A DNA stretch of 33,887 nucleotides from NCBI GenBank assembly GCA_011524395.1, contig WTKN01000280.1, positions 1 through 33,887 of the forward strand, read 5' to 3'. Every line of letters begins with the position of its first letter. Position 1 is the stretch's first letter. Made by a program: the position numbers and the translations under genes. Under the pieces are notes generated by a model. The model saw only the letters and a list, made by a program, of their open reading frames with translations. It searched no databases and was not told the origin of the DNA. The stretch comes from Moorena sp. SS36440bin_2. Lineage in GTDB: Bacteria > Cyanobacteriota > Cyanobacteriia > Cyanobacteriales > Coleofasciculaceae. Positions 24,832 to 32,585 of the stretch are shown piece by piece.

Positions 24832-26190
24832 TTAATCTGACTCGATATCACTATTAAATTGAAAGATGTCACCAGAACGAGCACGAGAGTATGTCACTGT
24901 TGCTATCTCCTTAGAGGAGCGATCGCGTACTGTGATCAATCCTGATTTATTGCTCAAGTGCATAGAGGATTGAGTTAAACGGGTGATGGGGAATTGCTTA
25001 ACTTCGTTAGGTTGAAGAATGCCACTCAGGAGTTGGGGACGATCTAGTTTATCTACCATATCCCAGCCAGTGAGGTCAATGGCTTCACTGGTCACATTCT
25101 TCAACTTAACCCACTCCCTTCCCCCTTGATCGGAGCCTTCAGGATTAGGTAATGCCGCTACGACTACCACAGGACCATCATTATTAAAATTCGGTTTCCG
25201 AACTGGTGGTGGCTCAATAATCGGTCCAGGAGTTGGGCCATCCTTGCTCAGGAAGATGGGAAAGAAGGAACGAATAAATTCGCCACGGCTACCATTGGGA
25301 TTAGTACTGCGGTAGAGGACTAAATCGTAGGTGGCATCATTGATAGTAATTCGAGCCTTGTCACCCCTTAACTTGCGGTAGACACTTTCATAATAGGCAA
25401 CGGTTGCGAGCGCGATTTCACATTCAGGGCTTGGTCCAACAAAAAATCCCCCTTTCTCCTTGAACAATTTAGCAATAACATTGCCTCCCATATCAGTCAC
25501 GTTTTGGGTCATTTGTAACGTGACAACGTTGGGATTATTCGGTCCTTGATTCCCTCGTAAGTCATACTTGTAGCCGAGAAAATTAACTCGCTGATTTTTC
25601 TCATCAAGGTAGAATTTTACCCATGAGTGGTAACCAGAAATAGTGCCCAGAGTTTCTCGTTTATCTCCAGAGCGGATATTGTATTTTCCTTCCCCAACAA
25701 ATACATGCTCAAAGCCAGAAGCGAAGTGAGTTGATTTGCCCTTGAAGTAATTGGTGTAGAGTTCAAACCAGATGCGCTGTAGCTTGTGTCTAAATTGCTG
25801 CTCCGAAAGAGTCTCACCTAACTCTTCGTTAATATACTTTCGGGCAAGCTGGATCGGTTTGGTAGAGAGAATCAAAGAAATAAAATCTAACTGCTCATGT
25901 TCTTCTTCTTCGGGAGTAAATTCTGGGTCAAGAGAGCGGATAGCGTAGTTATCTAAGAGTTTAATGAAACTGCTATAAGTGGGGGTTTTATCCAATTTGT
26001 CTTCATTAACTTTATAGAATAAGGGTCGGGTGGCTAAGTCGATTTCCCGTTGACCGCTAGCTTTAACCTGCTCATCTAATAGAATGTCAGCAGTTTCGTC
26101 TTCCCATTCTCCGGAACTAGTGCGAGTGCTAACCGAGAATTGGTTTTCGTCACTTTCCCAAATTTGTTGATAAATATTGGTTTCGCTCAT
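24832..26190 (-). CDS. XendoU (EndoU)-like endoribonuclease with C-terminal lamin-tail domain
   Basis: 452 residues without a signal peptide. Residues about 60-315 match the XendoU/poly(U)-specific endoribonuclease fold in order: SGFEHVFVGE (catalytic His162), ISGYHSWVKFYLDE (catalytic His188), GYKYDLRGNQGPNNPNVVTL, KLFKEKGGFFVGPSPECEIA (candidate catalytic Lys244) and a closing VLYRSTNPNGSRGEFIRSFF. Eukaryotic members have FEHVFxGE, GFHNWxxFYLxE and xxK...GS-xxGxSPEFE in the same order. After a proline-rich linker (316-333), residues about 338-450 form a lamin-tail domain (EWVKLKNVTSEAIDLTGWDM). The predicted product cleaves RNA at uridylates; with all three residues present, activity is plausible. 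It is a lone minus-strand gene with no visible immunity partner. Family assignment is by motif reading. Confidence 0.85.
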   Translation of the reverse strand: MSETNIYQQIWESDENQFSVSTRTSSGEWEDETADILLDEQVKASGQREIDLATRPLFYKVNEDKLDKTPTYSSFIKLLDNYAIRSLDPEFTPEEEEHEQLDFISLILSTKPIQLARKYINEELGETLSEQQFRHKLQRIWFELYTNYFKGKSTHFASGFEHVFVGEGKYNIRSGDKRETLGTISGYHSWVKFYLDEKNQRVNFLGYKYDLRGNQGPNNPNVVTLQMTQNVTDMGGNVIAKLFKEKGGFFVGPSPECEIALATVAYYESVYRKLRGDKARITINDATYDLVLYRSTNPNGSRGEFIRSFFPIFLSKDGPTPGPIIEPPPVRKPNFNNDGPVVVVAALPNPEGSDQGGREWVKLKNVTSEAIDLTGWDMVDKLDRPQLLSGILQPNEVKQFPITRLTQSSMHLSNKSGLITVRDRSSKEIATVTYSRARSGDIFQFNSDIESD

Positions 26191-26312
26191 GTCTATATTG
26201 TTTAAGTCAAATGATGTAAAAGTTGTTGAATATATTTATGCCAAGTTGAATGATTGACGGTCAACGGTCAACCCTCAATAAATCTATCCTAGGCTGATTA
26301 TTTTCAGGAGAC

Positions 26313-26335
26313 AGTACCCTTGAGGGTACTTTTTT
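26313..26335 (+). terminator. Orphan intrinsic terminator
   Basis: AGTACCC (26313-26319), loop TTGA, GGGTACT (26324-26330), then TTTTTT: a textbook rho-independent terminator on the plus strand. No plus-strand gene lies within 1.9 kb upstream, because the EndoU-like gene runs the other way and starts at 26190. Something short, possibly an RNA from 26190-26312, may end here. Confidence 0.75.
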
Positions 26336-26397
26336 ATTGCTCAGTCACCCAGGGGGTAATCTCAAATCTGAGTATTAAACTCCCTTAACCCACTCCA

Positions 26398-26603
26398 CCC
26401 ATTCCAGCGATTCCGTGAGGTAGCAACAATGCAATAGTTTTACAATACCTAAACCACCCATTACCTCCTCTTAACTAACTAAACCCATTCCAGCGATTCC
26501 GTGAGGTAGCAACAATACAATAGTTTTACAACACTTAAACCACCTATTAAGTAGGTTTAGACTATTAACCCCATTATGGCCACTCTATGAGGTAGCGATA
26601 ATG
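26398..26603 (+). repeat. 86-bp tandem direct repeat, 2.4 copies
   Basis: Copies start at 26398, 26484 and 26570, an exact 86-base spacing. The first 66 bases of copies 1 and 2 are nearly identical (CCCATTCCAGCGATTCCGTG, AGGTAGCAACAAT, CAATAGTTTTACAA and AAACCACC shared), and their last 20 bases diverge. The third copy keeps CCCATT, CTATGAGGTAGC and GATAAT, then is interrupted by GC-rich repeats at about 26604. The array precedes the HTH gene. Confidence 0.85.
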
Positions 26604-26909
26604 TCAGCCATGCAAAGCGCGAGTGGGGGAAACCACGGCAGTCGCTCATGGGAGGAACCACGGCAGTCGCTCATGGTTAGAAGTTACCGTAAGATAGTGG
26701 AGCCTTGTCAGCCATGCAGTCGCTCATGGGGGAAACCCCCGCGTGAAGGCGCAAATCACGCTATTAAAAAAGATTTAACCATGCATCTGCATAACCTGCT
26801 AACTATAAAGGCTCCACAATAAACAGGTTTCGTCTCCGGGGGAAACCCCCGCGTGAAGGCGTTGCCTCCCCAAGACCGCGCTGCCTTCCCAAGACCGCGC
26901 TGCATCGCT
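26604..26909 (-). repeat. Inverted-orientation cluster of the GC-rich interspersed repeat
   Basis: This block holds reverse-complement versions of the modules seen at 2469-2664: GATGCAAAGCGCGAGTGGGG-type (26608 on), two CACGGCAGTCGCTCATGG, GCAGTCGCTCATGGGGGAAA, two GGGGGAAACCCCCGCGTGAAGGCG, and a tandem CCCAAGACCGCGCTGC (26870-26905). It starts and ends with parts of the third 86-bp repeat unit (left GATAAT at 26598-26603; right GCAATAGTTTT at 26910-26920), so about 306 bases appear inserted. ORFs here are by-products. Confidence 0.75.
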
Positions 26910-26990
26910 GCAATAGTTTTTTTAACCCCTTGCATCTTATCCAAGATATGTTTATAATAATAGTATTGTTAAAGCAATGGTTTTGCCGCC

Positions 26991-27407
26991 ATGATGATTT
27001 CTACCGCACAAGCCGCTGATTTACTGGGTGTTTCCGCCACTCGCGTCCGTTACCTTCTGGGCAAGGGCAGAGTCAAAGGAGCGTATAAGGTAGGTAGAAC
27101 TTGGGTGATTCCTTTGTTTGATGGCATGCCCGTGGTCACCCCTGGCACTCGTGGACCAAAGCGGAATTGGTCAAAGCGTACAAATTACACGAAGGCTGTG
27201 ATCCACGTTAATCAGAAAGTGATTCGCCAAAATCACAACACCGGGGAACGCAACCCAGTGATTACAGTAAAACGAGGCTCTAAAAACATTTACGGTCATA
27301 CGGTAGAAGTCAATGGCCCTTGCCGGGTGATGTATCGCCCTGATAATCCGCTACATTGTGGCGCAAGGGTCTGGATTGAGACTATCTCGGATTTTCAAGT
27401 TATCTGA
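26991..27407 (+). CDS. Excisionase-type HTH protein with conserved C-terminal domain
   Basis: The 138-residue protein starts with a MerR/excisionase-type winged HTH, ISTAQAADLLGVSATRVRYL (3-22) then GKGRVKGAYKVGRTWVIP, which binds DNA. The rest (about 60-138) has no recognised domain but looks compact and conserved, with KAVIHVNQKVIRQNHNTGER, GHTVEVNGPCRVMYRPDNPL and HCGARVWIET. It may be a regulator or a directionality factor of mobile DNA; no integrase is nearby. ATG at 26991 and 26994 are both possible. A possible -10 (TATAAT, 26952-26957) lies about 34 bases upstream, close to the end of the repeat insertion. Confidence 0.75.
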   Translation: MMISTAQAADLLGVSATRVRYLLGKGRVKGAYKVGRTWVIPLFDGMPVVTPGTRGPKRNWSKRTNYTKAVIHVNQKVIRQNHNTGERNPVITVKRGSKNIYGHTVEVNGPCRVMYRPDNPLHCGARVWIETISDFQVI

Positions 27408-27424
27408 GCCAAGACTCTCACGGG

Positions 27425-27468
27425 GTGACAAGCAGCTTGAAACCATTAAGTAGCAAGCTGCTTGTCAC
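27425..27468. repeat. 15-bp perfect stem-loop after the HTH gene
   Basis: GTGACAAGCAGCTTG (27425-27439) pairs perfectly with CAAGCTGCTTGTCAC (27454-27468) across a 14-base loop. There is no T-run. It sits 18 bases after the stop of the HTH gene and could end or protect its mRNA, or be a recognition site. A smaller stem ATGCAAG-CCT-CTTGCAT lies near 27578-27594, before CTTTTTATGG. Confidence 0.85.
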
Positions 27469-27644
27469 ATTGACATATCCTTTTCACGAAAAGGACAGGT
27501 ATAGCATTTCTAGTTGAGATGTAAACCTAAGAGGTATTTTTTATCCAATAAAACTCCGTATATCTTTCCCCTCTTGTATGCAAGCCTCTTGCATGCATGC
27601 CTTTTTATGGCCTGTGTTTACAATCCAGATACAAACGCGATCGC

Positions 27645-27920
27645 TTAAGAACGATAAACCCTGACCCGCTTATCAGGCTTTTGCTTTGTGACCCAGGCTA
27701 AAAACTTCTGCATCTGAGGGTCATTTCTTAAGGCTTCACAGGTATTCAATTCCAGAGCTAAACGACTATTTGGAAATAAAGCATGTATTTGTCGATGACA
27801 AGCAGGGCAAATAGTAATCGTTGGACCAGGTTTCATCTTTTTTCGCTTAGTGTTTTGTCGCGGTATCAGGTGATGAACTGTCAATCGGTCTACATCTCTT
27901 CCACAAAGTTCACAAGTCAT
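27645..27920 (-). CDS. Small HNH-type protein
   Basis: The 91-residue protein has a compact HNH finger: CELC (C3, C6), TVHHLIPRQ (H16, H17), and CPACHRQIH (C38, C41, H42, H46). The Cys pairs bind structural zinc and H16/H17 would take the catalytic role. The C-terminal helix includes LALELNTCEALRNDPQMQKF. Similar small HNH proteins are widespread, many as single genes of unknown role. It is convergent to the HTH gene at 26991, separated by 237 bases of hairpin DNA. Nicking activity is inferred from the motif. Confidence 0.85.
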   Translation of the reverse strand: MTCELCGRDVDRLTVHHLIPRQNTKRKKMKPGPTITICPACHRQIHALFPNSRLALELNTCEALRNDPQMQKFLAWVTKQKPDKRVRVYRS

Positions 27921-27959
27921 TGATAATGATCTAAATTATGATTTTGGTGAGCTCCAAAG

Positions 27960-28008
27960 TATTAGGGAGTAGGTATTAGGGAGTAGGTGTTAGGGAGTAG
28001 GGAGTGGG
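27960..28008 (+). repeat. TTAGGGAGTAGG tandem repeats
   Basis: A heptamer family (TATTAGGGAGTAGG, GTGTTAGGGAGTAG, GGAGTGGG) repeated about four times with slight variation, close in sequence to the GGGAGTA array at 13840-13884 and in reverse to part of 11910-11930. It lies 50 bases upstream of the esterase gene. Confidence 0.75.
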
Positions 28009-28059
28009 AATTTGAAAAAAATATTGTGTATCTCCTAGCTATTATAAACTTTATATATC

Positions 28060-28971
28060 ATGAAACATTGGTCAATAATTTTATATCTAGTTATCGGTAT
28101 AGTTATCGGTATTATTTTAGTAATTATACTACAAAAGTCTACTCAAGTAGACCAGTTGCTAAGACGCTACGGTATCCTCAGCAATTCTAGCATTAAGCAT
28201 AATCAAAGCAAACCAGTTCCTGCCAATTTTCAAGGCAAGATGTCGTTATTTATTTTGGCAGGACAGTCCAATATGTCAGGAAGTGGTAAGCTCACACCTG
28301 CTAGTTCCGTTACTCACCCCAGAGTTTTTGTTTTTGGAAACGATTACCGCTGGCATCTAGGCCAAGAACCGATTGATTCACCAAGTGGACAAGTTGATCA
28401 CGTCTCGGAAGATAAGTCAGCTGGAGTAAGTCCTGGGATGGCGTTTGCTACGGAATTGCTCAAATACGATCCTGAGCTGATTGTTGGTTTAATTCCCTGT
28501 GCTAAATGGGGTTCTAGTATTCAAGAGTGGCAAAAAAATCTAAGTGAAGATACGTTGTATGGCTCTTGCTTAAAGCGAGCCTATGCAGCTTCACCAATGG
28601 GAGAAATTAAAGGTTTATTATTCTTTCAGGGAGAAAGTGATGCCCTTAATCCTCAAGCCTACCCAAGTCGAAAATTTTTCCCAAATCAGTGGGCTGATAA
28701 ATTTGTTAGGTTAGTCAACGATTTCCGTCAAGACCTAGGGAAACCTGAGTTACCAGTAGTTTTTGCTCAAATTGGCACCACTACTGATCCAGAAAAGCTC
28801 CCGAACTGGGAAACCGTGAAAGCGCAACAGGAAACAGTCCAGTTACCAGCTACTGGGATGATTACTACAGATGACTTAGCTTTGCAAGACCATGTCCACT
28901 TGACAACGGAAAGTTATTTGATTGTTGGAAAACGATTTGCTAAAGCATTTTGGCAACTTATTCAAAGATAA
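28060..28971 (+). CDS. Membrane-anchored SASA/CE6-type carbohydrate esterase
   Basis: The 303-residue protein begins with one transmembrane helix (about 6-25, IILYLVIGIVIGIILVIIL), then an SGNH-type esterase of the SASA (sialate O-acetylesterase/acetylxylan esterase, CE6) group. Block one is LFILAGQSNMSGSG with nucleophile Ser70; LLFFQGESDA (about 184-193) is the family GESD block; LQDHVHLT gives the catalytic Asp277/His280. Length fits. It should remove O-acetyl groups from a polysaccharide outside the cytoplasm. Start ATG at 28060 is before the membrane helix. It is followed after 87 bases by the protease-WD40 gene on the same strand. A short tandem TCAAAGRTAATAC repeat lies in that gap. 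Confidence 0.85.
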   Translation: MKHWSIILYLVIGIVIGIILVIILQKSTQVDQLLRRYGILSNSSIKHNQSKPVPANFQGKMSLFILAGQSNMSGSGKLTPASSVTHPRVFVFGNDYRWHLGQEPIDSPSGQVDHVSEDKSAGVSPGMAFATELLKYDPELIVGLIPCAKWGSSIQEWQKNLSEDTLYGSCLKRAYAASPMGEIKGLLFFQGESDALNPQAYPSRKFFPNQWADKFVRLVNDFRQDLGKPELPVVFAQIGTTTDPEKLPNWETVKAQQETVQLPATGMITTDDLALQDHVHLTTESYLIVGKRFAKAFWQLIQR

Positions 28972-29058
28972 TACTCAAAGGTAATACTCAAAGATAATAG
29001 GGTGCATCAAGACAGGGAAAACTAGAGAAAACGTCGCCATTGATTCAGGTCTTGCTTG

Positions 29059-30714
29059 ATGAACATCTTATCTAAAACAGTTCCAGGGTTTTTAATTGGT
29101 AGCATCGCCATCATTCCAGCAATTCCCACAGTGGTGATATCAACACCAGCTGCTCAAAATATTGCGCAACAAATTACTGTCCGCATTGATGGTCCAAAAC
29201 AGGGTGGGAGTGGAATAATTGTTGAACGCCAAGGAAATACATATTACATCCTGACTAATGCTCATGTGCTACAAAAAGCTGGCATCTACAGGATTCAAAC
29301 CCCTGATGGCAATCGTTATCCTGTAGACTCCCGCTACATCAGACGGATGCCAGGGGTAGATTTAGCGATCTTACCTTTCATTAGCACCTCTAACTACCCA
29401 GTGGCTAGGTTAGGGAATTCCCAGCAAATCAGTGCAGGTCAAAGGGTTTATGTTGCTGGATGGCCTCGTTCTGGAGGTGCTTCTCGACAACGGCGGTTTA
29501 TTAATACTGAAGGATTGCTCACCGATGCTAGTTCTAAACTTCCTAGGGGATATGCTCTGAGTTATACCAATTTGGTCAGAATTGGGATGAGTGGTGGACC
29601 GGTATTAGATAATCAGGGGCGGGTAATTGGTATTAATGGCATGGTCAGGTTAGTGGGGGATTCTGACACAATTGTGGCATCTGGGATTAGCATTGACACT
29701 TATTTAACCTGGCGCTCTCAGCTGAAACTGCCAACTCCTGTAAAGACTCCTCAAGTCCCTGTCTCTCCTACAGCTGCATCTGCCAAGACCGGAACAGTTT
29801 TCTACAAGTTGGCCAATACCCTAAAGGTAGGAACTGGCTCAGTTAGTTCTGTGGCGATTGGCACCCTTGCTCAAGGGAGATCAGTACAGGGATTGATGGC
29901 TGCTAGTGGTCATAGTGATGGCACTATCTCTGTGTGGAATCTGTCAACTGGTAAATTAATTCGTACCTGGCGAGGTCACGGTGGCGCAGTGAATGCTGTG
30001 GTGATTAGTCCGGATGGTCAAACCTTAGTCAGTGGCGGTGATGACCGTAGGATCAAGACCTGGAATCTTAACACGGGTAAACCGTTAGTTACCCTGACTG
30101 GACATCAAGATACAGTGGCGACTTTAGCCTTCAGTGCAGATAGCAAAACCTTAGTTAGTGGTAGCTGGGACAACACTATTAAGATTTGGCAGCTGCCTAA
30201 GGGTAAACTGTTGCATACCCTTACCGGACATTTAGGTTCGGTGAATTCTGTTGAAATCTCTCCTGATGGCAAAACCTTAGTCAGTGGTTCTCAAGATACA
30301 ACTATTCGGCTGTGGAATCTAGCTACAGGTAAGTTAGTGCGTATCTTCAAGGGACATTCTCGATCGGTATCGTCTGTAGCGATTAGTCTGGATGGGAAAA
30401 CCTTAGCCAGTGGTGGAGGAGACGGCACGATTCGCTTGTGGAATCTTAACACTGGTAAACTGACTAGGACGTTGACGGGTCACACAGATGGGGTGTGGTC
30501 AGTAACGATGACTAGAGATGGAAGTACTTTGATTAGCGGTAGTTGGGATAAGACCATTAAGTTGTGGGATATGAGGAGCGGTCAGTTGAAAAGCACCTTA
30601 AATGGTCATTCGGGCTATGTTGTGGCTGTTGCTTTGAGCCAGGATGGTCAAACCTTAGTTAGTGGTGGTTGGGATCAGCAGATTAGAATTTGGAGAAAGC
30701 AAATCTCTAATTAA
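29059..30714 (+). CDS. Secreted trypsin-like serine protease with seven WD40 repeats
   Basis: 551 residues from the ATG at 29059; an in-frame TTG at 29056 is less likely. A signal peptide covers about 1-33 (IIPAIPTVVISTPAAQ). The protease domain (about 40-215) has the triad: GIIVERQ...LTNAHVLQ (H69), MPGVDLAILPF (D101) and IGMSGGPVLD (S178). After a proline-rich linker (215-245), seven WD40 blades follow, ending in VWNL, TWNL, IWQL, LWNL, LWNL, LWDM and IWRK, enough for one closed propeller. GH...SPDGQTLVSGG-type phrases fit. It should act in the periplasm or outside, with the propeller docking partners. Trypsin-like/WD40 fusions occur in cyanobacteria; the target is unknown. It may follow the esterase in one transcript. 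Confidence 0.92.
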   Translation: MNILSKTVPGFLIGSIAIIPAIPTVVISTPAAQNIAQQITVRIDGPKQGGSGIIVERQGNTYYILTNAHVLQKAGIYRIQTPDGNRYPVDSRYIRRMPGVDLAILPFISTSNYPVARLGNSQQISAGQRVYVAGWPRSGGASRQRRFINTEGLLTDASSKLPRGYALSYTNLVRIGMSGGPVLDNQGRVIGINGMVRLVGDSDTIVASGISIDTYLTWRSQLKLPTPVKTPQVPVSPTAASAKTGTVFYKLANTLKVGTGSVSSVAIGTLAQGRSVQGLMAASGHSDGTISVWNLSTGKLIRTWRGHGGAVNAVVISPDGQTLVSGGDDRRIKTWNLNTGKPLVTLTGHQDTVATLAFSADSKTLVSGSWDNTIKIWQLPKGKLLHTLTGHLGSVNSVEISPDGKTLVSGSQDTTIRLWNLATGKLVRIFKGHSRSVSSVAISLDGKTLASGGGDGTIRLWNLNTGKLTRTLTGHTDGVWSVTMTRDGSTLISGSWDKTIKLWDMRSGQLKSTLNGHSGYVVAVALSQDGQTLVSGGWDQQIRIWRKQISN

Positions 30715-30754
30715 CTTGAATTAACTTTAGTTTAAGATAAGTAGTTCAAGATAA

Positions 30755-30868
30755 GCGATGTGGCCAAAGGCCTCCGCTTCGCTCCGGAAGCAAAGCTTCC
30801 GCGCTTATGCGATTAGCCCGAAGGGCGTTGGCTAGCGATAGGCGTTGCCGCGCCAAAGGCGATCGCAC
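30755..30868. repeat. Cluster of short palindromes around HIP1
   Basis: A GC-rich cluster of small hairpins: GGCCAAAGGCC (30762), CGGAAGC-AAA-GCTTCCG (30785-30801), GCCCGAAGGGC (30817), a GGCGTTGCCGCGCC block and GCGATCGC (30859). It matches the general style of dispersed cyanobacterial repeats but differs in sequence from the other repeats in the window. Confidence 0.75.
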
Positions 30869-30964
30869 TCCTAAGCATTCCTAACCCAGTAATTGAGATT
30901 TGGTTAAAATTACGATAATATTTCAACTAATATCTCAATTTAAATGTCGTTGTTGTCTACACCA

Positions 30965-32527
30965 TCAACCGGTCAAATAATCCCACGCTTTAATAAATGC
31001 AACAATTTGGCTCACTGGAGGCAGAGTTGATACTGGTCTTGATGGTGTTGTAGTGTCTTCAGATTGATCGCTCCAGCTTGATTGATTCATCAGATACTTT
31101 CCAAAGTCTTGATTAGAATAAATACTTAATGAGTAGTCTCTAGAGTTAGTAATAATTGTCCGAGTCGGAGCAATAAAGAAGTTCGCCGATGATTTTATTT
31201 CTGGTGCTAAATTAGCGGCTTTAATTGGGTTAAGCTGATCAATAGCTTGGCCAATACTTGTCAGTAATTTCTTTATTTGCTGTTTGTCTTGATTACTTAA
31301 CGTGTAAATTGAGCGTGAGGGTAGGCTATTTAATAAGGTCACAATATTGCGATGAGTTTGACCTCCATCTTTGAATGGTACAATTGCCAAGTAAGCGATA
31401 ATGAATAACTCAGAATTGTTGCTTGTAAAGGTAATGGTTGTTCTGCGAACACCCACCTCAATGCTGGGTGGTTGATTGAGCACTTCAGAAACATTGGCTA
31501 TCTGATTATAAATCGAGGCTAAAGCCAAATTCGCTTTGAGGTCTAACGGGGTATCAACGATAATCTTTACCGTTGGCAGGGTCTCGTTGAAAAAGGTTTT
31601 GGCAGCTTCGGAAGACAGACGGATAATTTGACTTTGATCGCCATCGGGACTCAAGTCAACCCATTCACAGATCAGTCCTTCAGTTTTGAGACCAAACCGG
31701 GAAACGGCATATAGTTTTGCCCCAGTCAGGGTAGCACCAGTCAAATCTGCTCCAATCCAATTGGCTTTAATCAGCCTTGCCTTACTAAGATCAGCGTGTA
31801 CTAAACTGGTATTAACTAAATTAGCATTGCTCAAATCGGCTCCAACTAAAGTAGCTCCACTTAATTTAGCGTTGCTGAGATCAGCCCAACTGAGGTTTGC
31901 TCCACTTAAATCAGCCCAGCGTAAATTTGCCCCACTGAGATCAGCTCCCCTAAAATTGGCACAGGTCAGATTTCCTTGTCTGATTTCAACTCCTTTGAGA
32001 TTGCTACCGCTGAAATCGGCTTTGTGCAAATTTGTTCCATTTAAGTGGGCACCCTTCACATTTGCTTGACTAAGGGTTGCCCCCGCTAGATTGGCTTCAT
32101 TGAAGATAGCGCGGCTGAGATTGGCTTGTCTGAGGGTGGCTTCTCGTAAATCAGCACCAGAGAGGTTTGCTGCGGTTAGATTTGCTCCACTTAGGGAACC
32201 ACGAACCATCTCAGCACGAATCAGTGATGCCTGAATCAGTTGGGCACCTCTTAAATCAGACCGAATCAAATTTGCTACATTTAGCTGTGCTTGTGTTAAC
32301 TTGGCTTTAGAGAGATTGGCACCGCTGAGCCTAGCAACGTTTAAGTTGGCTCGGCTCAGGTTTGTGCCGCTCAAGTTAGCACCACTTAAGTTAGTTATAC
32401 TCAGATTAGCTTCACTCAAGTCGGCACCACTAAGAGTAGCACCGCTTAGGTTAAGTTCCGTAAGATCCGCAGCTGTAAAGTCTCTTACCCCTGCTGCATA
32501 TTGTTGGATAATTTCCCTGACATTCAT
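30965..32527 (-). CDS. Pentapeptide-repeat protein with an unassigned C-terminal domain
   Basis: 520 residues. About residues 15-275 are pentapeptide repeats of A(D/N)LSxANLSG type, roughly fifty units, forming a right-handed beta-helix. The C-terminal region (280-520) is not pentapeptide: DLSPDGDQSQIIRLSSEAAKTFFNETLPTV, ASIYNQIANVSEVLNQPPSIEVGVRRTTI and SNQDKQQIKKLLTSIGQAID. I recognise no family. No signal peptide or membrane helix, so it is probably cytoplasmic. Pentapeptide proteins may scaffold interactions, but a specific role here is unknown. It is divergent from tyrA, with 58 bases between the starts. The start ATG at 32525-32527 lacks an obvious ribosome site. Confidence 0.9.
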   Translation of the reverse strand: MNVREIIQQYAAGVRDFTAADLTELNLSGATLSGADLSEANLSITNLSGANLSGTNLSRANLNVARLSGANLSKAKLTQAQLNVANLIRSDLRGAQLIQASLIRAEMVRGSLSGANLTAANLSGADLREATLRQANLSRAIFNEANLAGATLSQANVKGAHLNGTNLHKADFSGSNLKGVEIRQGNLTCANFRGADLSGANLRWADLSGANLSWADLSNAKLSGATLVGADLSNANLVNTSLVHADLSKARLIKANWIGADLTGATLTGAKLYAVSRFGLKTEGLICEWVDLSPDGDQSQIIRLSSEAAKTFFNETLPTVKIIVDTPLDLKANLALASIYNQIANVSEVLNQPPSIEVGVRRTTITFTSNNSELFIIAYLAIVPFKDGGQTHRNIVTLLNSLPSRSIYTLSNQDKQQIKKLLTSIGQAIDQLNPIKAANLAPEIKSSANFFIAPTRTIITNSRDYSLSIYSNQDFGKYLMNQSSWSDQSEDTTTPSRPVSTLPPVSQIVAFIKAWDYLTG

Positions 32528-32585
32528 TACAATCTAACAAAAATTAATATTTATCATGGCATAGGCTGAATCGGGGTGAGAGACA

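Noticed and set aside
24832-26190. Toxin-immunity pair or contact-dependent toxin
   Set aside because: No secretion signal, no delivery domain and no small partner gene next to it; the toxin idea is kept only as a possibility in the finding.
26398-26603. CRISPR array
   Set aside because: The 86-bp units are tandem with nearly identical whole units in the conserved part; there are no short repeats separated by unique spacers and no cas genes.
26601-26944. Frames inside the repeat cluster before the HTH gene
   Set aside because: The peptides come from repeat modules and show no independent coding features.
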